This document shows positions 26,091-34,803 of a DNA stretch of 64,000 bases, piece after piece. Positions within the stretch are counted from its first letter, which is position 1. Every line of letters starts with the position of its first letter. Position numbers and translations under genes: made by a program. The notes under the pieces are model-generated. The model worked only from the letters and a program-made list of their open reading frames with translations. It was not told the DNA's origin and made no database searches. Source of the stretch: Hyphomicrobium_B sp001006785 (GTDB lineage: Bacteria > Pseudomonadota > Alphaproteobacteria > Rhizobiales > Hyphomicrobiaceae); contig NZ_CDHO01000001.1 in assembly GCF_001006785.1 (NCBI RefSeq), positions 575,382 through 639,381 of the forward strand. Direction: 5' to 3'.

Positions 26091-27719
26091 GTGTTCAAAC
26101 CTCGCCGTCCTGAAATCCTAATTCTTCTGCTCGCGATTTATATCGCGGTGGCGCTCAATTATGCGTTCTGGCGGAAATTGCTGATTGCGGCCGCGCCGCA
26201 TAATTTCGGCGATTGGCATTTTGTCGTCGCAACGCTGGTGGCGGCGGTCGCCGCGCTTTATCTGATCCTACTCGCCATTTCGTATAAGCCGGTCATTCGC
26301 GCCATCGTCTTGATCGTGCTGCCGGTGACCGCTGCGGCCAGCTATTTCATGACGGAATACGGCATCGTCATCGATAGCGACATGGTGCGAAACATATTCG
26401 AGACGGACACGCGTGAAGCGCGCGATCTGATGTCATTGAATCTCGTAGCCTGGGTTGCGATCCTTGGCGTGCTGCCTGCGGTGCTGTTCGCGGCGATCCC
26501 TTGGACAGCGCAGACGTTCAAGGCCGAAGCGCTGGGCAAGGCACGGTATGCGGCGCTCGCGGCCGTGATGCTGGTGCTCGCGATTTTCCCGGTCTGGGGC
26601 AGCTTTCTCTCCATTTTCCGCGAGCAGAGCGATTTGAAGCTGACGCTGACGCCGTTGAATTATATCGCGGCGACGTCGAAATACCTGAGAAAGCGCACCG
26701 TCACGCAAGCCCAGGTCATCGCACCTTATGGGGAAGATGCGCATCGGGCCGCGACTGCGCAGTCGCGAGGACGCAAATCGCTTTTCGTCGTCGTGGTCGG
26801 AGAAACGGCGCGCTGGGATCATTTCTCGCTCAATGGTTACAGCAAGCCGACCAATCCCATGCTGTCGAAGGTCGAGGGTCTCATCAACTATTCGCAGGTG
26901 TATTCCTGCGGGACGGATACGGCGCAATCGGTGCCGTGCATGTTCTCCGGCTTCGGAAAGGCGGCCTTTTCGAATGCGAAGGCGGCATCGCGCGATAATC
27001 TCCTTGATATTCTGAAGCGCGCGGACATCGACGTTATCTGGCGGGAAAATCAAGCCGGTTGCAAAGGCGTTTGCGATCGCGTTCAGACTGAAACGCTGAC
27101 CGGGCACGCCGCTCCGACGTTCTATCCAAGCACAGAAAATTTCGACGACGTGCTCGTCGATGGTCTCGATCAGCGCATCGCGAACATGCAGCGCGATACC
27201 GTCATCGTGCTGCATATGATGGGCAGCCACGGCCCGGCGTACTGGAAGCGGTACCCGGAGAAGTTCGAGGTGTTCAAACCGGCGTGCAAAGTCGTTCAGT
27301 TCAGTGACTGCGAGACGGCGCATATCATCAACGCCTACGACAACACGATCCCTTATACGGATCATGTTCTGGCGCGTCTGATCGGCGTTCTGTCGACCGC
27401 GGAAAGTCACGGCGTCGACGCCGGAATGCTGTACGTTTCAGATCACGGCGAAAGCCTCGGCGAGCACAATATGTATCTTCACGGGATGCCTTATGCGCTC
27501 GCTCCGGAGGCGCAAATTCATGTGCCCATGGTTGTCTGGCTTTCGCCGTCCATGCGGGAGGGGGCGGGTATCGACGCCGGCTGTCTCGTCCAGCGCTCTT
27601 CGCAGCGCGTCAGCCACGATAACCTGTTTTCGTCCGTGCTCGGGATGATGGACGTAAAAACACGCGTTTATGATCCGGCGCTCGACCTATTTTCGGCGTG
27701 CCGGCGGCGAGCCTCTTAA
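26091..27719 (+). CDS. eptA: Phosphoethanolamine transferase (EptA/MCR-type sulfatase-fold enzyme)
   Basis: A 542-residue protein with a GTG start at 26091. Five N-terminal membrane helices (to about residue 175) precede a periplasmic alkaline-phosphatase-like domain. The catalytic motif GTDTAQSVPCMF places the nucleophilic threonine at 277. VVGETARWDHFS supplies the metal-binding Glu238, and SDHGESLGEHNMYLHG with GSHGPAYWKRYP complete the zinc site. Paired cysteines typical of the family are present. EptA moves phosphoethanolamine from phosphatidylethanolamine to lipid A phosphates, which lowers surface charge and sensitivity to cationic peptides. A different acceptor, such as another glycan, cannot be excluded. 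No two-component regulator is adjacent. Confidence 0.9.
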   Translation: MFKPRRPEILILLLAIYIAVALNYAFWRKLLIAAAPHNFGDWHFVVATLVAAVAALYLILLAISYKPVIRAIVLIVLPVTAAASYFMTEYGIVIDSDMVRNIFETDTREARDLMSLNLVAWVAILGVLPAVLFAAIPWTAQTFKAEALGKARYAALAAVMLVLAIFPVWGSFLSIFREQSDLKLTLTPLNYIAATSKYLRKRTVTQAQVIAPYGEDAHRAATAQSRGRKSLFVVVVGETARWDHFSLNGYSKPTNPMLSKVEGLINYSQVYSCGTDTAQSVPCMFSGFGKAAFSNAKAASRDNLLDILKRADIDVIWRENQAGCKGVCDRVQTETLTGHAAPTFYPSTENFDDVLVDGLDQRIANMQRDTVIVLHMMGSHGPAYWKRYPEKFEVFKPACKVVQFSDCETAHIINAYDNTIPYTDHVLARLIGVLSTAESHGVDAGMLYVSDHGESLGEHNMYLHGMPYALAPEAQIHVPMVVWLSPSMREGAGIDAGCLVQRSSQRVSHDNLFSSVLGMMDVKTRVYDPALDLFSACRRRAS

Positions 27720-27807
27720 GTGCTTCCGCAGCATTCCCATTTTAGCCAGAACGAATATTCTTCGCTTTCGACTCGGGCATGATGCCGTGAGCGGGTGAGG
27801 TCCTGGG

Positions 27808-28650
27808 ATGCGTCGCCGATTGCGCCAAACCGTTGTGATCGCAGCATTGTTCGCTGCTGCTGCAGGGTTCGTCGGCGCGTCTGCCGAGCCGGCAACCGGA
27901 CCGGTGCCAATGCACGCGGAAGTCACCGCTTACACGATCACGGCCTTGCTGCATAAAGCGAAGCCCGGCGAACGACCGAATCTTTCAGGAAAGTTCCTGG
28001 TCTATCTCGATCTTGCGGACCTCGATTTTAAAGGCGCCAACCTGGCGCGTTCCGATTTCTATGGCACCGATTTCACGGATGCCAATCTGTCGGGCGTGGA
28101 TCTGTCGCATACGAGGCTCGACCGGTCCGTGTTGATCCGCTCCAATCTCTCGGGCGCAAATCTCACAGGCGCGACGATCCTGCGGCCGACGATATACTCG
28201 GATCTCTCGAGCAAAACGTCGGATGCTCCGCGATTTTCCGGTGCGAACCTGTCGAAGGTCCGCGTGCAAGCGGAATTGTCAGGGTCCGATTTCAGAGGCG
28301 CCGATATGACGGAAGCGAATTTCGCGCCGCTCGAATGGCGGTCGGGCGAGGGCACGCTCGCGACGGCGTATCGGAACATTCTCAAGTACTGCGATTTCTC
28401 CGGGGCGCGTTTGCACGCTGCGAACATGCAGCGCTCCGTCTTGTGGTTCGCGAAGTTCACCGGTGCCGATCTGACCGGCGCCGATTTTACGGACGCGGAT
28501 CTTTCGCGCGCAGACTTCGCGGGGGCGGATGTTTCCGGTGCGAATTTTTCTCAGGCCAACCTGGATGGCGCCAGTCTTGTCGGCGTCAAAGGTCTGCACG
28601 AAGCGATAGGTCTCGATCAGTCGATCAATTTGGATCGCGCGACCCGCTGA
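27808..28650 (+). CDS. Secreted pentapeptide-repeat protein
   Basis: A 280-residue protein with a signal peptide (VVIAALFAAAAGFVGASA). From about residue 60 it consists of A(D/N)Lxx pentapeptide repeats (LADLDFKGANLARSDFYGTD, FTDANLSGVDLSHTRLD, FTGADLTGADFTDADLSRAD). Such repeats fold into a right-handed quadrilateral beta helix. Two interruptions, near residues 130 and 185, break the helix into three blocks. Cytosolic members can mimic DNA and protect gyrase, but this one is exported, so a structural or binding role in the periplasm is more likely. Confidence 0.85.
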   Translation: MRRRLRQTVVIAALFAAAAGFVGASAEPATGPVPMHAEVTAYTITALLHKAKPGERPNLSGKFLVYLDLADLDFKGANLARSDFYGTDFTDANLSGVDLSHTRLDRSVLIRSNLSGANLTGATILRPTIYSDLSSKTSDAPRFSGANLSKVRVQAELSGSDFRGADMTEANFAPLEWRSGEGTLATAYRNILKYCDFSGARLHAANMQRSVLWFAKFTGADLTGADFTDADLSRADFAGADVSGANFSQANLDGASLVGVKGLHEAIGLDQSINLDRATR

Positions 28651-28797
28651 GTTTGAAAACATTCAAGCGTACGATCATAAACCGGCGGTTTTTCCGGTCT
28701 CGCGACAGTTTGCACTTTAATTAAATCGGCGAAGCCTGTTAGAGTTCGATAAACCATTTATTGTCAGTATGTTAATAAGCATGTTGGCGCGAGGAGC

Positions 28798-29085
28798 ATG
28801 ATGCGTAACGCGACATCCCATCTGTGGTCTTGCTGTGCGATTGCGGTCCTTGCAACGGCTGGGCTCGCGACGCAGGCGAATGCCGTCAGCTTGCGCGTGA
28901 AGCTCGCGTGCTCAAGCGACTATCGTGCGCTCTGCAGTCAGTACGCTTCCGACAGTCCCGAAGTTCGCGCATGCATGCGCGCCGCGGGCGAGCGGTTGTC
29001 GCCTCGCTGTCTCAATGCGCTGATCGCCGCCGGCGAAGTCTCGCAGGAAGAAGTCGCGCGCCGGGCTGCACAGGCGCATCAATAA
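28798..29085 (+). CDS. Small secreted cysteine-containing protein
   Basis: A 95-residue protein after a GAGGAGC ribosome binding site. It has a signal peptide ending near ANA, then four cysteines in a helical body (CSSDYRALCSQY, VRACMRAAGERLSPRC). This spacing resembles the cysteine-rich repeat proteins of alphaproteobacteria, where pairs of cysteines staple helical hairpins. Function is unknown. It lies in a run of small genes with low similarity to each other. Confidence 0.75.
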   Translation: MMRNATSHLWSCCAIAVLATAGLATQANAVSLRVKLACSSDYRALCSQYASDSPEVRACMRAAGERLSPRCLNALIAAGEVSQEEVARRAAQAHQ

Positions 29086-29129
29086 TTTTTGAATGATTGC
29101 GATCGCGCGTTTCGTGTGAACGCGCGAGA

Positions 29130-29456
29130 TCAGCTTTTCTGCGTCGACAGCCGAGCGCGCGGAAACACCGTCAACATTGGTCGATTGCTGGGCTGCCTCG
29201 GTGCAATCGTGATCATCGAGCGGTTTCGGTTTTTCGTTTTTTTGGATGTCGCCAAAGCTCGCACTTGCGTCAGGGCGAGAACGGCAGCCTTCAGTTTTGC
29301 CGGATCGCGCTCCCCTTTATCGGCTGCTTCAAAGAGGCGGCCAATCATGTCGGCAATCTGGAAGTCCGCGCGCCGTGCGCTGATCTCCGCCATTGCCGCC
29401 TGCAGGACGCGATGAAAGCTCTTCAACTCGTCGGAACTGTAACCATCGACTTTCAT
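29130..29456 (-). CDS. Hypothetical protein (108 aa)
   Basis: A 108-residue frame on the minus strand. The first 65 residues form a coherent helical unit (ELKSFHRVLQAAMAEISARRA, then IADMIGRLFEAADKGERDPAKLKAAVLAL). The tail is basic and disordered. A GGAC stretch lies upstream of the ATG. There is no signal or catalytic motif. The amphipathic helices favour a real gene over the overlapping plus-strand frames, which are poor. Confidence 0.55.
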   Translation of the reverse strand: MKVDGYSSDELKSFHRVLQAAMAEISARRADFQIADMIGRLFEAADKGERDPAKLKAAVLALTQVRALATSKKTKNRNRSMITIAPRQPSNRPMLTVFPRARLSTQKS

Positions 29457-29723
29457 GGTCGTCGCTTTGTCCTTGGAGTAGGGATGGCCAGATCATGCCG
29501 GCCACCAACCGGCGCATCGAGACCGCGCCGACCCCTCAACATGTGGTGATGGTCGAGGGTTCCACTAGGACAGGAACACTTTTTCTTTGGGCCAGGACTT
29601 GAATTTTTCAGCGATCTGCTGAGGTGGGTGGTTTCGGCAGGTGTGGGTACGGATATCAGTTTTGCGACGCAGCGACCTGGATTCGTTGTTTCGACGAACT
29701 GATAGGTTTATGAGGAGGAGATC

Positions 29724-29981
29724 ATGCACCGAAGCGTTTTCATCGCCTTTGGATTGTGCGTGCTAACGTGCTCTGCGCCAGCCCATGCTATCGGCTTAGG
29801 GGAGGCGGGTGAGTTGGAGCATGCGCGTGCGAATGCGCGGGCGGGCGGGCCGTTGAGCGAGCGCGACGCCGAGCTTCTCGAACGGTATGGATGTTTGAGC
29901 GGGACGGATAGCGCGTTCTGCAAACGACAGTCGCAGCCTACGCGAGATCGCGTGCAACGGCGCCGGCATAAGAAATACTAG
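29724..29981 (+). CDS. Small secreted protein (85 aa)
   Basis: An 85-residue protein with a very strong AGGAGGAGA ribosome binding site just before the ATG. A signal peptide (FIAFGLCVLTCSAPAHA) precedes a 60-residue mature part with two cysteines and a basic end (RRRHKKY). The strong start signal and signal peptide support expression. No family was recognised. Confidence 0.7.
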   Translation: MHRSVFIAFGLCVLTCSAPAHAIGLGEAGELEHARANARAGGPLSERDAELLERYGCLSGTDSAFCKRQSQPTRDRVQRRRHKKY

Positions 29982-30008
29982 AGCCGATCGGGATCGTGGC
30001 GCGGCGGT

Positions 30009-30539
30009 TTAAAGGCTCGTCGCGGTCTTTTGTACGCTGGCGCGCCATTGATCGAGCGCGGCTTCTTCTGGTGAGAGATAAACGGCGCCGTCCGCCGTAT
30101 AGCCCGTCCACGATTTGCGATGGCGCTGCGATACGGTCGTCAGAACGGGCTTTCCGGCCTCGATCGCTGCGTCAAATGCGGGGGCCAGACCGCCGCGTTC
30201 CGCTTCGAGCTTACCGAACTTGCTGAGCACGACGATATCGCAATCGGCGATCTGCTTCAGAAGCTCTCCGCAGGCAGTTTCGACGCCGTCGGCATCGAGG
30301 TGGCAGGAGGTTTCGGCCCTCGGGGTTTCGACGTAGATGGAGTAGGCTTTGCCGGAAACGACGTCGCGAAGGTATCCGGCGCGGCAGACGCGATTTTCGA
30401 GCCCGTGCGTCTCGGCGATAAGCCCGACGACGTTCAATCCGGCGGCGCGCCATCTCGAAGCGGCGTCAGCGAACAGGGCCTGGATCGTCGGATCATCGGC
30501 TCCGACGACTGTCGCGATCGAGCTTGTTGCGAGCGTCAT
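30009..30539 (-). CDS. DUF2478 domain protein
   Basis: A 176-residue protein starting at ATG 30539 after GAGGA. It matches the DUF2478 pattern: an N-terminal strand plus loop (IATVVGADDPTIQALFADAA), a central Cys/His-containing stretch, a Walker-B-like CDIVVLSKFGKLEAERGGL and a C-terminal TTVSQRHRKSWTGYT. The fold resembles small P-loop NTPases, but the P-loop itself is not canonical here. Family members often lie near molybdenum or nitrogenase genes, though no such gene is present in this window. A function cannot be assigned. Confidence 0.8.
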   Translation of the reverse strand: MTLATSSIATVVGADDPTIQALFADAASRWRAAGLNVVGLIAETHGLENRVCRAGYLRDVVSGKAYSIYVETPRAETSCHLDADGVETACGELLKQIADCDIVVLSKFGKLEAERGGLAPAFDAAIEAGKPVLTTVSQRHRKSWTGYTADGAVYLSPEEAALDQWRASVQKTATSL

Positions 30540-30616
30540 GATGGCATCCTCGTAGCTTGATCCGGCGCAAACCAACGACTTTCAAACTCGTCGAATTATA
30601 GGCTCACGGCGAATTG

Positions 30617-30631
30617 ATACATTTAATGTAT
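30617..30631. promoter_or_regulatory. A/T-rich dyad (ATACATT-T-AATGTAT), candidate operator
   Basis: A perfect seven-base inverted repeat with one central base lies between the DUF2478 gene (minus) and the ferredoxin gene (plus). The right arm overlaps a TAATGTATAT stretch usable as a -10 element. No regulator can be named. Confidence 0.4.
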
Positions 30632-30648
30632 ATCTTTTGCCTTGACCC

Positions 30649-30801
30649 ATGCGCAACATGGAAGAAAAGCGCGGGTTGCAGGAGATGCGCGCCGATTGGC
30701 CAAATTGTGTGGAGGCTTGGCACGTTCTATCGGATGGTCCGGAGCGGCGATATGTTGGCGCCGGACCTCAATGCCAGGGCTCAGACTGCATCGCTTGCTG
30801 A
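30649..30801 (+). CDS. Doubtful 50-aa frame upstream of ferredoxin
   Basis: An ATG-to-TGA frame of 50 residues ends in a cysteine cluster (QCQGSDCIAC) and starts with a charged helix (MRNMEEKRGLQEM). No ribosome binding site is visible. It could be a small metal-binding protein, or simply untranslated leader of the ferredoxin gene 31 bases downstream. Confidence 0.2.
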   Translation: MRNMEEKRGLQEMRADWPNCVEAWHVLSDGPERRYVGAGPQCQGSDCIAC

Positions 30802-30831
30802 GCAAAAGATTGGAGCGATTTATCCGAAATC

Positions 30832-31176
30832 ATGACCTACGTCGTCACAGAGAATTGCATCAAGTGCAAATACACCGACTGCGTTGAAGTGTGCCCCGTG
30901 GACTGCTTCTACGAAGGCGAGAACATGCTCGTCATACATCCTGACGAGTGCATCGACTGCGGCGTGTGCGTGCCCGAATGTCCGGCGGAGGCGATCTTCT
31001 CGGACGCCGAACCACAGGCCACCGCGCATTGGCTCGACCTCAATCGCAAGCATGCGGATCAATGGCCGAACATCGTCGCGAAGAAAGCAGCGATGCCGGA
31101 TGCCGATGCAGAGAACGGCCGTGCCGGGAAGGCCGCCGAGTTCTCGCCCGAGGCTGCGACCGAAGACGCAAAATAG
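30832..31176 (+). CDS. fdxA: Ferredoxin FdxA (7Fe, 3Fe-4S/4Fe-4S type)
   Basis: A 114-residue protein. The first 60 residues are a 7Fe ferredoxin: VTENCIKCKYTDCVEVCPVD followed by CIDCGVCVPECPAEAI. Cys spacing matches one 3Fe-4S and one 4Fe-4S cluster. The C-terminal extension (HWLDLNRKHADQWPNI, then an acidic tail) is typical of alphaproteobacterial FdxA. It carries electrons in the cytosol; the partner enzymes are not identified here. Confidence 0.93.
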   Translation: MTYVVTENCIKCKYTDCVEVCPVDCFYEGENMLVIHPDECIDCGVCVPECPAEAIFSDAEPQATAHWLDLNRKHADQWPNIVAKKAAMPDADAENGRAGKAAEFSPEAATEDAK

Positions 31177-31254
31177 CCCGTCTGCGAGAGGCAGCCTCGG
31201 CTATTCCCTGTTGAATTGATGCACGATGTTCCGGCGAGCGGCGCTCGCGGGAAA

Positions 31255-31533
31255 CTACTGCTCTTTGTCGAAGCCGCGGATCGCCCATGCCGCTGCGAGG
31301 CCGAACAGCCAAAGCGCGATCGGCGGCGCGAACAGAAGAATGGGAACTTCGATCAGGTCGCCGCGGCTGTTCAAGCTGCCATGCGCGCCTTCGAGCATCA
31401 GGTAGATGGTCCAGCCCATGATCCAGCCGGCCGAGAGCAGCATCCAGACGCGGAAGAAGCCACGCTTCCAGTTCACCTGGCGGGCGTCGCTCAAGTCGAC
31501 CGAGTCCCGGCGCGACAATCCAAAGTTCGGCAT
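31255..31533 (-). CDS. Small membrane protein with two membrane segments
   Basis: A 92-residue protein. A polar N-terminus of about 25 residues leads to GFFRVWMLLSAGWIMGWTIY and a second segment, IEVPILLFAPPIALWLFGLAAAW, with a short charged loop between them. This is the pattern of small inner-membrane proteins common in alphaproteobacteria. No family name was recognised, and the gene is convergent with fdxA. Confidence 0.7.
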   Translation of the reverse strand: MPNFGLSRRDSVDLSDARQVNWKRGFFRVWMLLSAGWIMGWTIYLMLEGAHGSLNSRGDLIEVPILLFAPPIALWLFGLAAAWAIRGFDKEQ

Positions 31534-31961
31534 TCGGTCTCTCCTCGTGGGCAGGCGGGGAAGCCTAAGCTTTCCAGGTCGAGTCCGCTAGATCGCGTTT
31601 TAGCTCGCGCCATTGCGCATGAACAAGAATTTGCGAAAGGCCGGGCGGTCGCCAATATGTCGGACGGGCGCTTTTCGCCTATCCGCGGCGCAACTTTATG
31701 ACGTCGAAGGCCGGTTCGGGCTTTGCGGGCCACTGCGCGACGATAACCCGCGCGTTCTAGGCAACGTGACGGCTTTGGGTACGCCTGCGGGCCGAAACTC
31801 TATGGCCGACCGGCAAGCGGACATATATTTCTCCAGCTTTTCCGGCTTCGGTCTTTGACTTATCAAGCGGCTTGTAATCAACCGGAAATCGCACCAACTT
31901 CTGTTGCCCCGGTTCGGCTCGATGGCCGCCGCATTCCCTACGTCCGAAAGACCCGTTCGAA
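31534..31961. promoter_or_regulatory. 428-base spacer upstream of the amine/amide-binding protein gene
   Basis: Short frames on both strands have no coherent translation. The spacer lies between divergent genes and should contain the promoter of the ligand-binding-protein gene at 31962. No strong operator was found by eye. Confidence 0.35.
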
Positions 31962-33248
31962 ATGGCCAAGTCGCATTTTCCGCTTATTTCGGCGCTGTCG
32001 GTGGCGATGCCACGCCGCAAGTTCGTGACGAAGAAGACGGTCAATGTCGGGTTTCTTGCGCCGCTGTCCGGCCCTTTGAAGTCCTGGGCGGAGCCAGGGT
32101 TCAATGGCTGTCTGATCTGGCAAGAGCGGATCAACGCGAGCGGCGGATTGCTGATTGGCGATCATCGCTACCTGATCAACGTCATTCCGTATGACACCCA
32201 GTTCCAGCCCGACCGCGCGTTCGAAGGCGCGCGCAAGCTCGTCATAGAGGACGAGGTGAAGTTTCTCATCATGGTCGGCGGCGACGACTTCTCGCGGCCG
32301 TTGAGGGATTTCCTGAACCAGCGGCGCATTCTCGTCAGCACGGCATTGCCGAGTGATCTCACGCCCGACTCGCGCACTCTGATTGCTCCGAGCGAAGTTC
32401 ATCCGATTTACAACGTAACCGGCGTCGACTGGCTGAAGCGGACGCATCCGAACATCAAGACCGTCGCGATGTGCACGCAGAACGACGCGCACGGCATCCC
32501 GTCGATCGCTACGTATCGCGCGGCGTTCGAAGCCGCCGATATCGATGTTGTCGCCGAGCTTCTGTTTCCGATCGAGACCTCGGAATTCAAGCCGCTCGTT
32601 GAGGAACTGCTTGCGAAGAAGCCGGACCTTCTATGCTGGGACACGGCCTACGAGCCGTTCGTTCACGCGCTGACGATCGAAGCGTTCCGGCAGGGTTACC
32701 GTGGGCCGATCCTGTCGTGCACATGCGATAACTATGTCGAGCTGATCGCCAAGACGTCGGCCGAGTTCATGGAAGGCTTTGTCTTCCAGTTTCCTGATTT
32801 CGACGATCCGAGGCTGAACGATCAGCAGATCAGTTTCGAAAATCCGAACGGCTTTTACGAGGAATTCTGCGCGCGGTTTCCGGGCACATGGAGCGCGGTC
32901 TCGTGGCAATACGTGTCGGTGCTCGATATCTGGAAGTCGGCGGTCGAACGATGCCGCTCGTTCGAACCTGCAACCGTCATGGCGATGATGAAGGTCGGGG
33001 GCCGCAGCCGCAACGTTTTCGGGGACGCGATCTGGTGGGGCAGGGAGCTGTTCGGCATCGACAACGCGCTCGTCGGATATTGGCCGGTGGTGAGAATTCA
33101 GGACGGACGGGCGCGGATCGTGGAATTCGGCTCCATCCTCGATTGGTGGTCAAAGCATAAAGAGGTGCTGATCCGGCACATGCGGAAGATGGGGCTCATG
33201 TGGGATCAGCGCGAAGAGAAAATCGCGGGCAGCCGATATATTCTCTAG
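31962..33248 (+). CDS. Type-1 periplasmic-binding-fold protein (AmiC/UrtA/FmdD-like), apparently without signal peptide
   Basis: A 428-residue protein of the branched-chain amino acid/amide-binding family. NVGFLAPLSGPLKSWAEPGFNG opens the first lobe, and VGGDDFSRPLRDFLNQRRI and NHP-like THPNIKTVAMC follow. The N-terminus, with a start at 31962 or 32007, is basic and only weakly hydrophobic and lacks a signal peptide. That fits the cytosolic sensor AmiC, which binds amides and controls gene expression. No ABC permease genes follow, another point against transport. It lies beside a GntR regulator and the dimethylamine operon, so sensing of an amine or amide is likely but inferred. Confidence 0.75.
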   Translation: MAKSHFPLISALSVAMPRRKFVTKKTVNVGFLAPLSGPLKSWAEPGFNGCLIWQERINASGGLLIGDHRYLINVIPYDTQFQPDRAFEGARKLVIEDEVKFLIMVGGDDFSRPLRDFLNQRRILVSTALPSDLTPDSRTLIAPSEVHPIYNVTGVDWLKRTHPNIKTVAMCTQNDAHGIPSIATYRAAFEAADIDVVAELLFPIETSEFKPLVEELLAKKPDLLCWDTAYEPFVHALTIEAFRQGYRGPILSCTCDNYVELIAKTSAEFMEGFVFQFPDFDDPRLNDQQISFENPNGFYEEFCARFPGTWSAVSWQYVSVLDIWKSAVERCRSFEPATVMAMMKVGGRSRNVFGDAIWWGRELFGIDNALVGYWPVVRIQDGRARIVEFGSILDWWSKHKEVLIRHMRKMGLMWDQREEKIAGSRYIL

Positions 33249-33262
33249 GCGCGGGATCGCGA

Positions 33263-34042
33263 TCAGGGCTGATAGAGCAGATCCTGCTGATTGCTGGCGA
33301 TGATGAGGTTCATGAACTCCATCGCGCCCTCGATGTCCCGGCTTTCCAGCGCCTCGAAAAGAGAGCGGAGCCGCTGGCGGCTGTCGCTGATCCGCTTCGG
33401 GGACAGCGATTGAATGCGCGTTGCAAGCCAGTGGGGCTGGCAGCGAACTTCGCCGACGATCCGGTACATGGTGATCAGCAGCCGGTTGTGCGTGCCTTCC
33501 GCAATCTTCATCAGGAACTGCTTTTCCAGATGCGCGAATTTCGCGGCGTCGGCGACGACGGTCTCGATATCTTCAAGGAGTGTACGCAGTTCGTTCAGGT
33601 CGCGCACGGACATGTATAGCGCGCCGAGCCTGACGATTTCCGGCTCCAGCAGCGAACAGACGACGCCCATCTCGAATGGAGACGCCGACTCTACGATCGG
33701 CTTGATGTCGAGATAATCCAGCGACGGCGGCGCCTGGACGGGTGCGCTTTGCGGAGCCGGTGCTGGCGGCTTGTAGACGACGTAAGTTCCGCTGTTGGCG
33801 CGTCGCACGACGACGCCGTAAGTTTCGAGAAATTCCAGAGCCTGCCGGACTGTCGAGCGCGTCAAGCCGAACTCGTCGGCGAAATTGCGCTCAGCTGCGA
33901 GGCGAGACCCGAAGGAATACTCGCCCGAAACGACGCGTTCGAAAATGCGGCGTGCGGCGAGTTTCACTTTCTCCTTGGCGAACGGCGGGTCGATGCCCTC
34001 CTGCTCCCAAGGTGGAATAGCTTTTGACATTGCCCCGGCCAT
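33263..34042 (-). CDS. GntR family transcriptional regulator (FCD subfamily)
   Basis: A 259-residue protein. Residues 25-95 form the GntR winged helix (RRIFERVVSGEYSFGSRLAAERNFADEF, GLTRSTVRQALEFLETYGVV). Residues 120-250 form the all-helical FCD ligand-binding domain, with the metal-binding Asp/His pattern only partly visible (LEKQFLMKIAEGTHN). FCD regulators respond to organic acids or similar metabolites. It is cotranscribed with the upstream hypothetical gene and divergent from the permease-dimethylamine genes, so control of that operon is the obvious guess. Confidence 0.88.
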   Translation of the reverse strand: MAGAMSKAIPPWEQEGIDPPFAKEKVKLAARRIFERVVSGEYSFGSRLAAERNFADEFGLTRSTVRQALEFLETYGVVVRRANSGTYVVYKPPAPAPQSAPVQAPPSLDYLDIKPIVESASPFEMGVVCSLLEPEIVRLGALYMSVRDLNELRTLLEDIETVVADAAKFAHLEKQFLMKIAEGTHNRLLITMYRIVGEVRCQPHWLATRIQSLSPKRISDSRQRLRSLFEALESRDIEGAMEFMNLIIASNQQDLLYQP

Positions 34043-34077
34043 TTCGTCTCCCGTGTTCGTTCGCGTTTCTGTGTTTT

Positions 34078-34803
34078 CTAGTCGCGATGTGCGTGTGCGC
34101 CGTCGCCGCTGTCAGGCTTCAGCCCGACTGTCAGATAGGCGGCGTCGATGAGCGGACGCATTTCGACGACTGTATTTTTCGCTACGGATCGCCATTGCGC
34201 CTCCGTGCTTTTGACGATGCGCACGCGTCGTGCGGGCAACGAGGCGCCGGTAAGATCGACAAGAACGCGGGTGCCGGTTGCGTCTTCACCGAATGCGGCG
34301 TGGATGGCTTGCGTGCGCAGTAGAGCGTGATCGGGTTCGGTACTGTCTGCGCAGACCTGATCGTAGATCGAATCCGTGAGGGCCGCGGCGCCGGCGCAGA
34401 GCGTCAGATATTTCTTGCGGCGGAGGCCTGTCAGCACGTCGGGGTGATTGGCTGCGAGCAGGAAATGAAACATCGAGCTGCTTGCCGTCGACGGGATGTC
34501 CATCCGCTGGACCCAGGCTTCAACATTTCGCCATTGCGTGCGCGCAGCGCTCAGAGCGGCGATCGCTTGCGTGCGACGACCGGCAATGAGTTCGCCCAAT
34601 CCAAGATTGCTGAGAGCTGCCGCGCGGCGCGGATCTTCGTCGGGCAAGTGATCGGCGAAGGTGCAGCTATCCCGCCAAAACGAGGCGGCTTCGTCGATGC
34701 GTGCCTCTTCGACGGCGCGCAGACCTGCCAGCGTGCAGGCAAGCCAAGCATCGGGCCGGTTCATCTCATTCACTATGTCCGGCTCCTCAAACGCATCGGT
34801 CAC
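34078..34803 (-). CDS. Hypothetical helical (TPR-like) protein
   Basis: A 241-residue protein. The first 110 residues are repeated helix pairs with TPR-like spacing (LAGLRAVEEARIDEAASFWRDS, AAALSNLGLGELIAGRRTQA, IAALSAARTQWRNVEAWV). The second half is mixed alpha/beta with no signature. It lies 35 bases upstream of the GntR gene on the same strand. It may modulate the regulator or the amine pathway. Function is unknown. Confidence 0.65.
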   Translation of the reverse strand: MTDAFEEPDIVNEMNRPDAWLACTLAGLRAVEEARIDEAASFWRDSCTFADHLPDEDPRRAAALSNLGLGELIAGRRTQAIAALSAARTQWRNVEAWVQRMDIPSTASSSMFHFLLAANHPDVLTGLRRKKYLTLCAGAAALTDSIYDQVCADSTEPDHALLRTQAIHAAFGEDATGTRVLVDLTGASLPARRVRIVKSTEAQWRSVAKNTVVEMRPLIDAAYLTVGLKPDSGDGAHAHRD

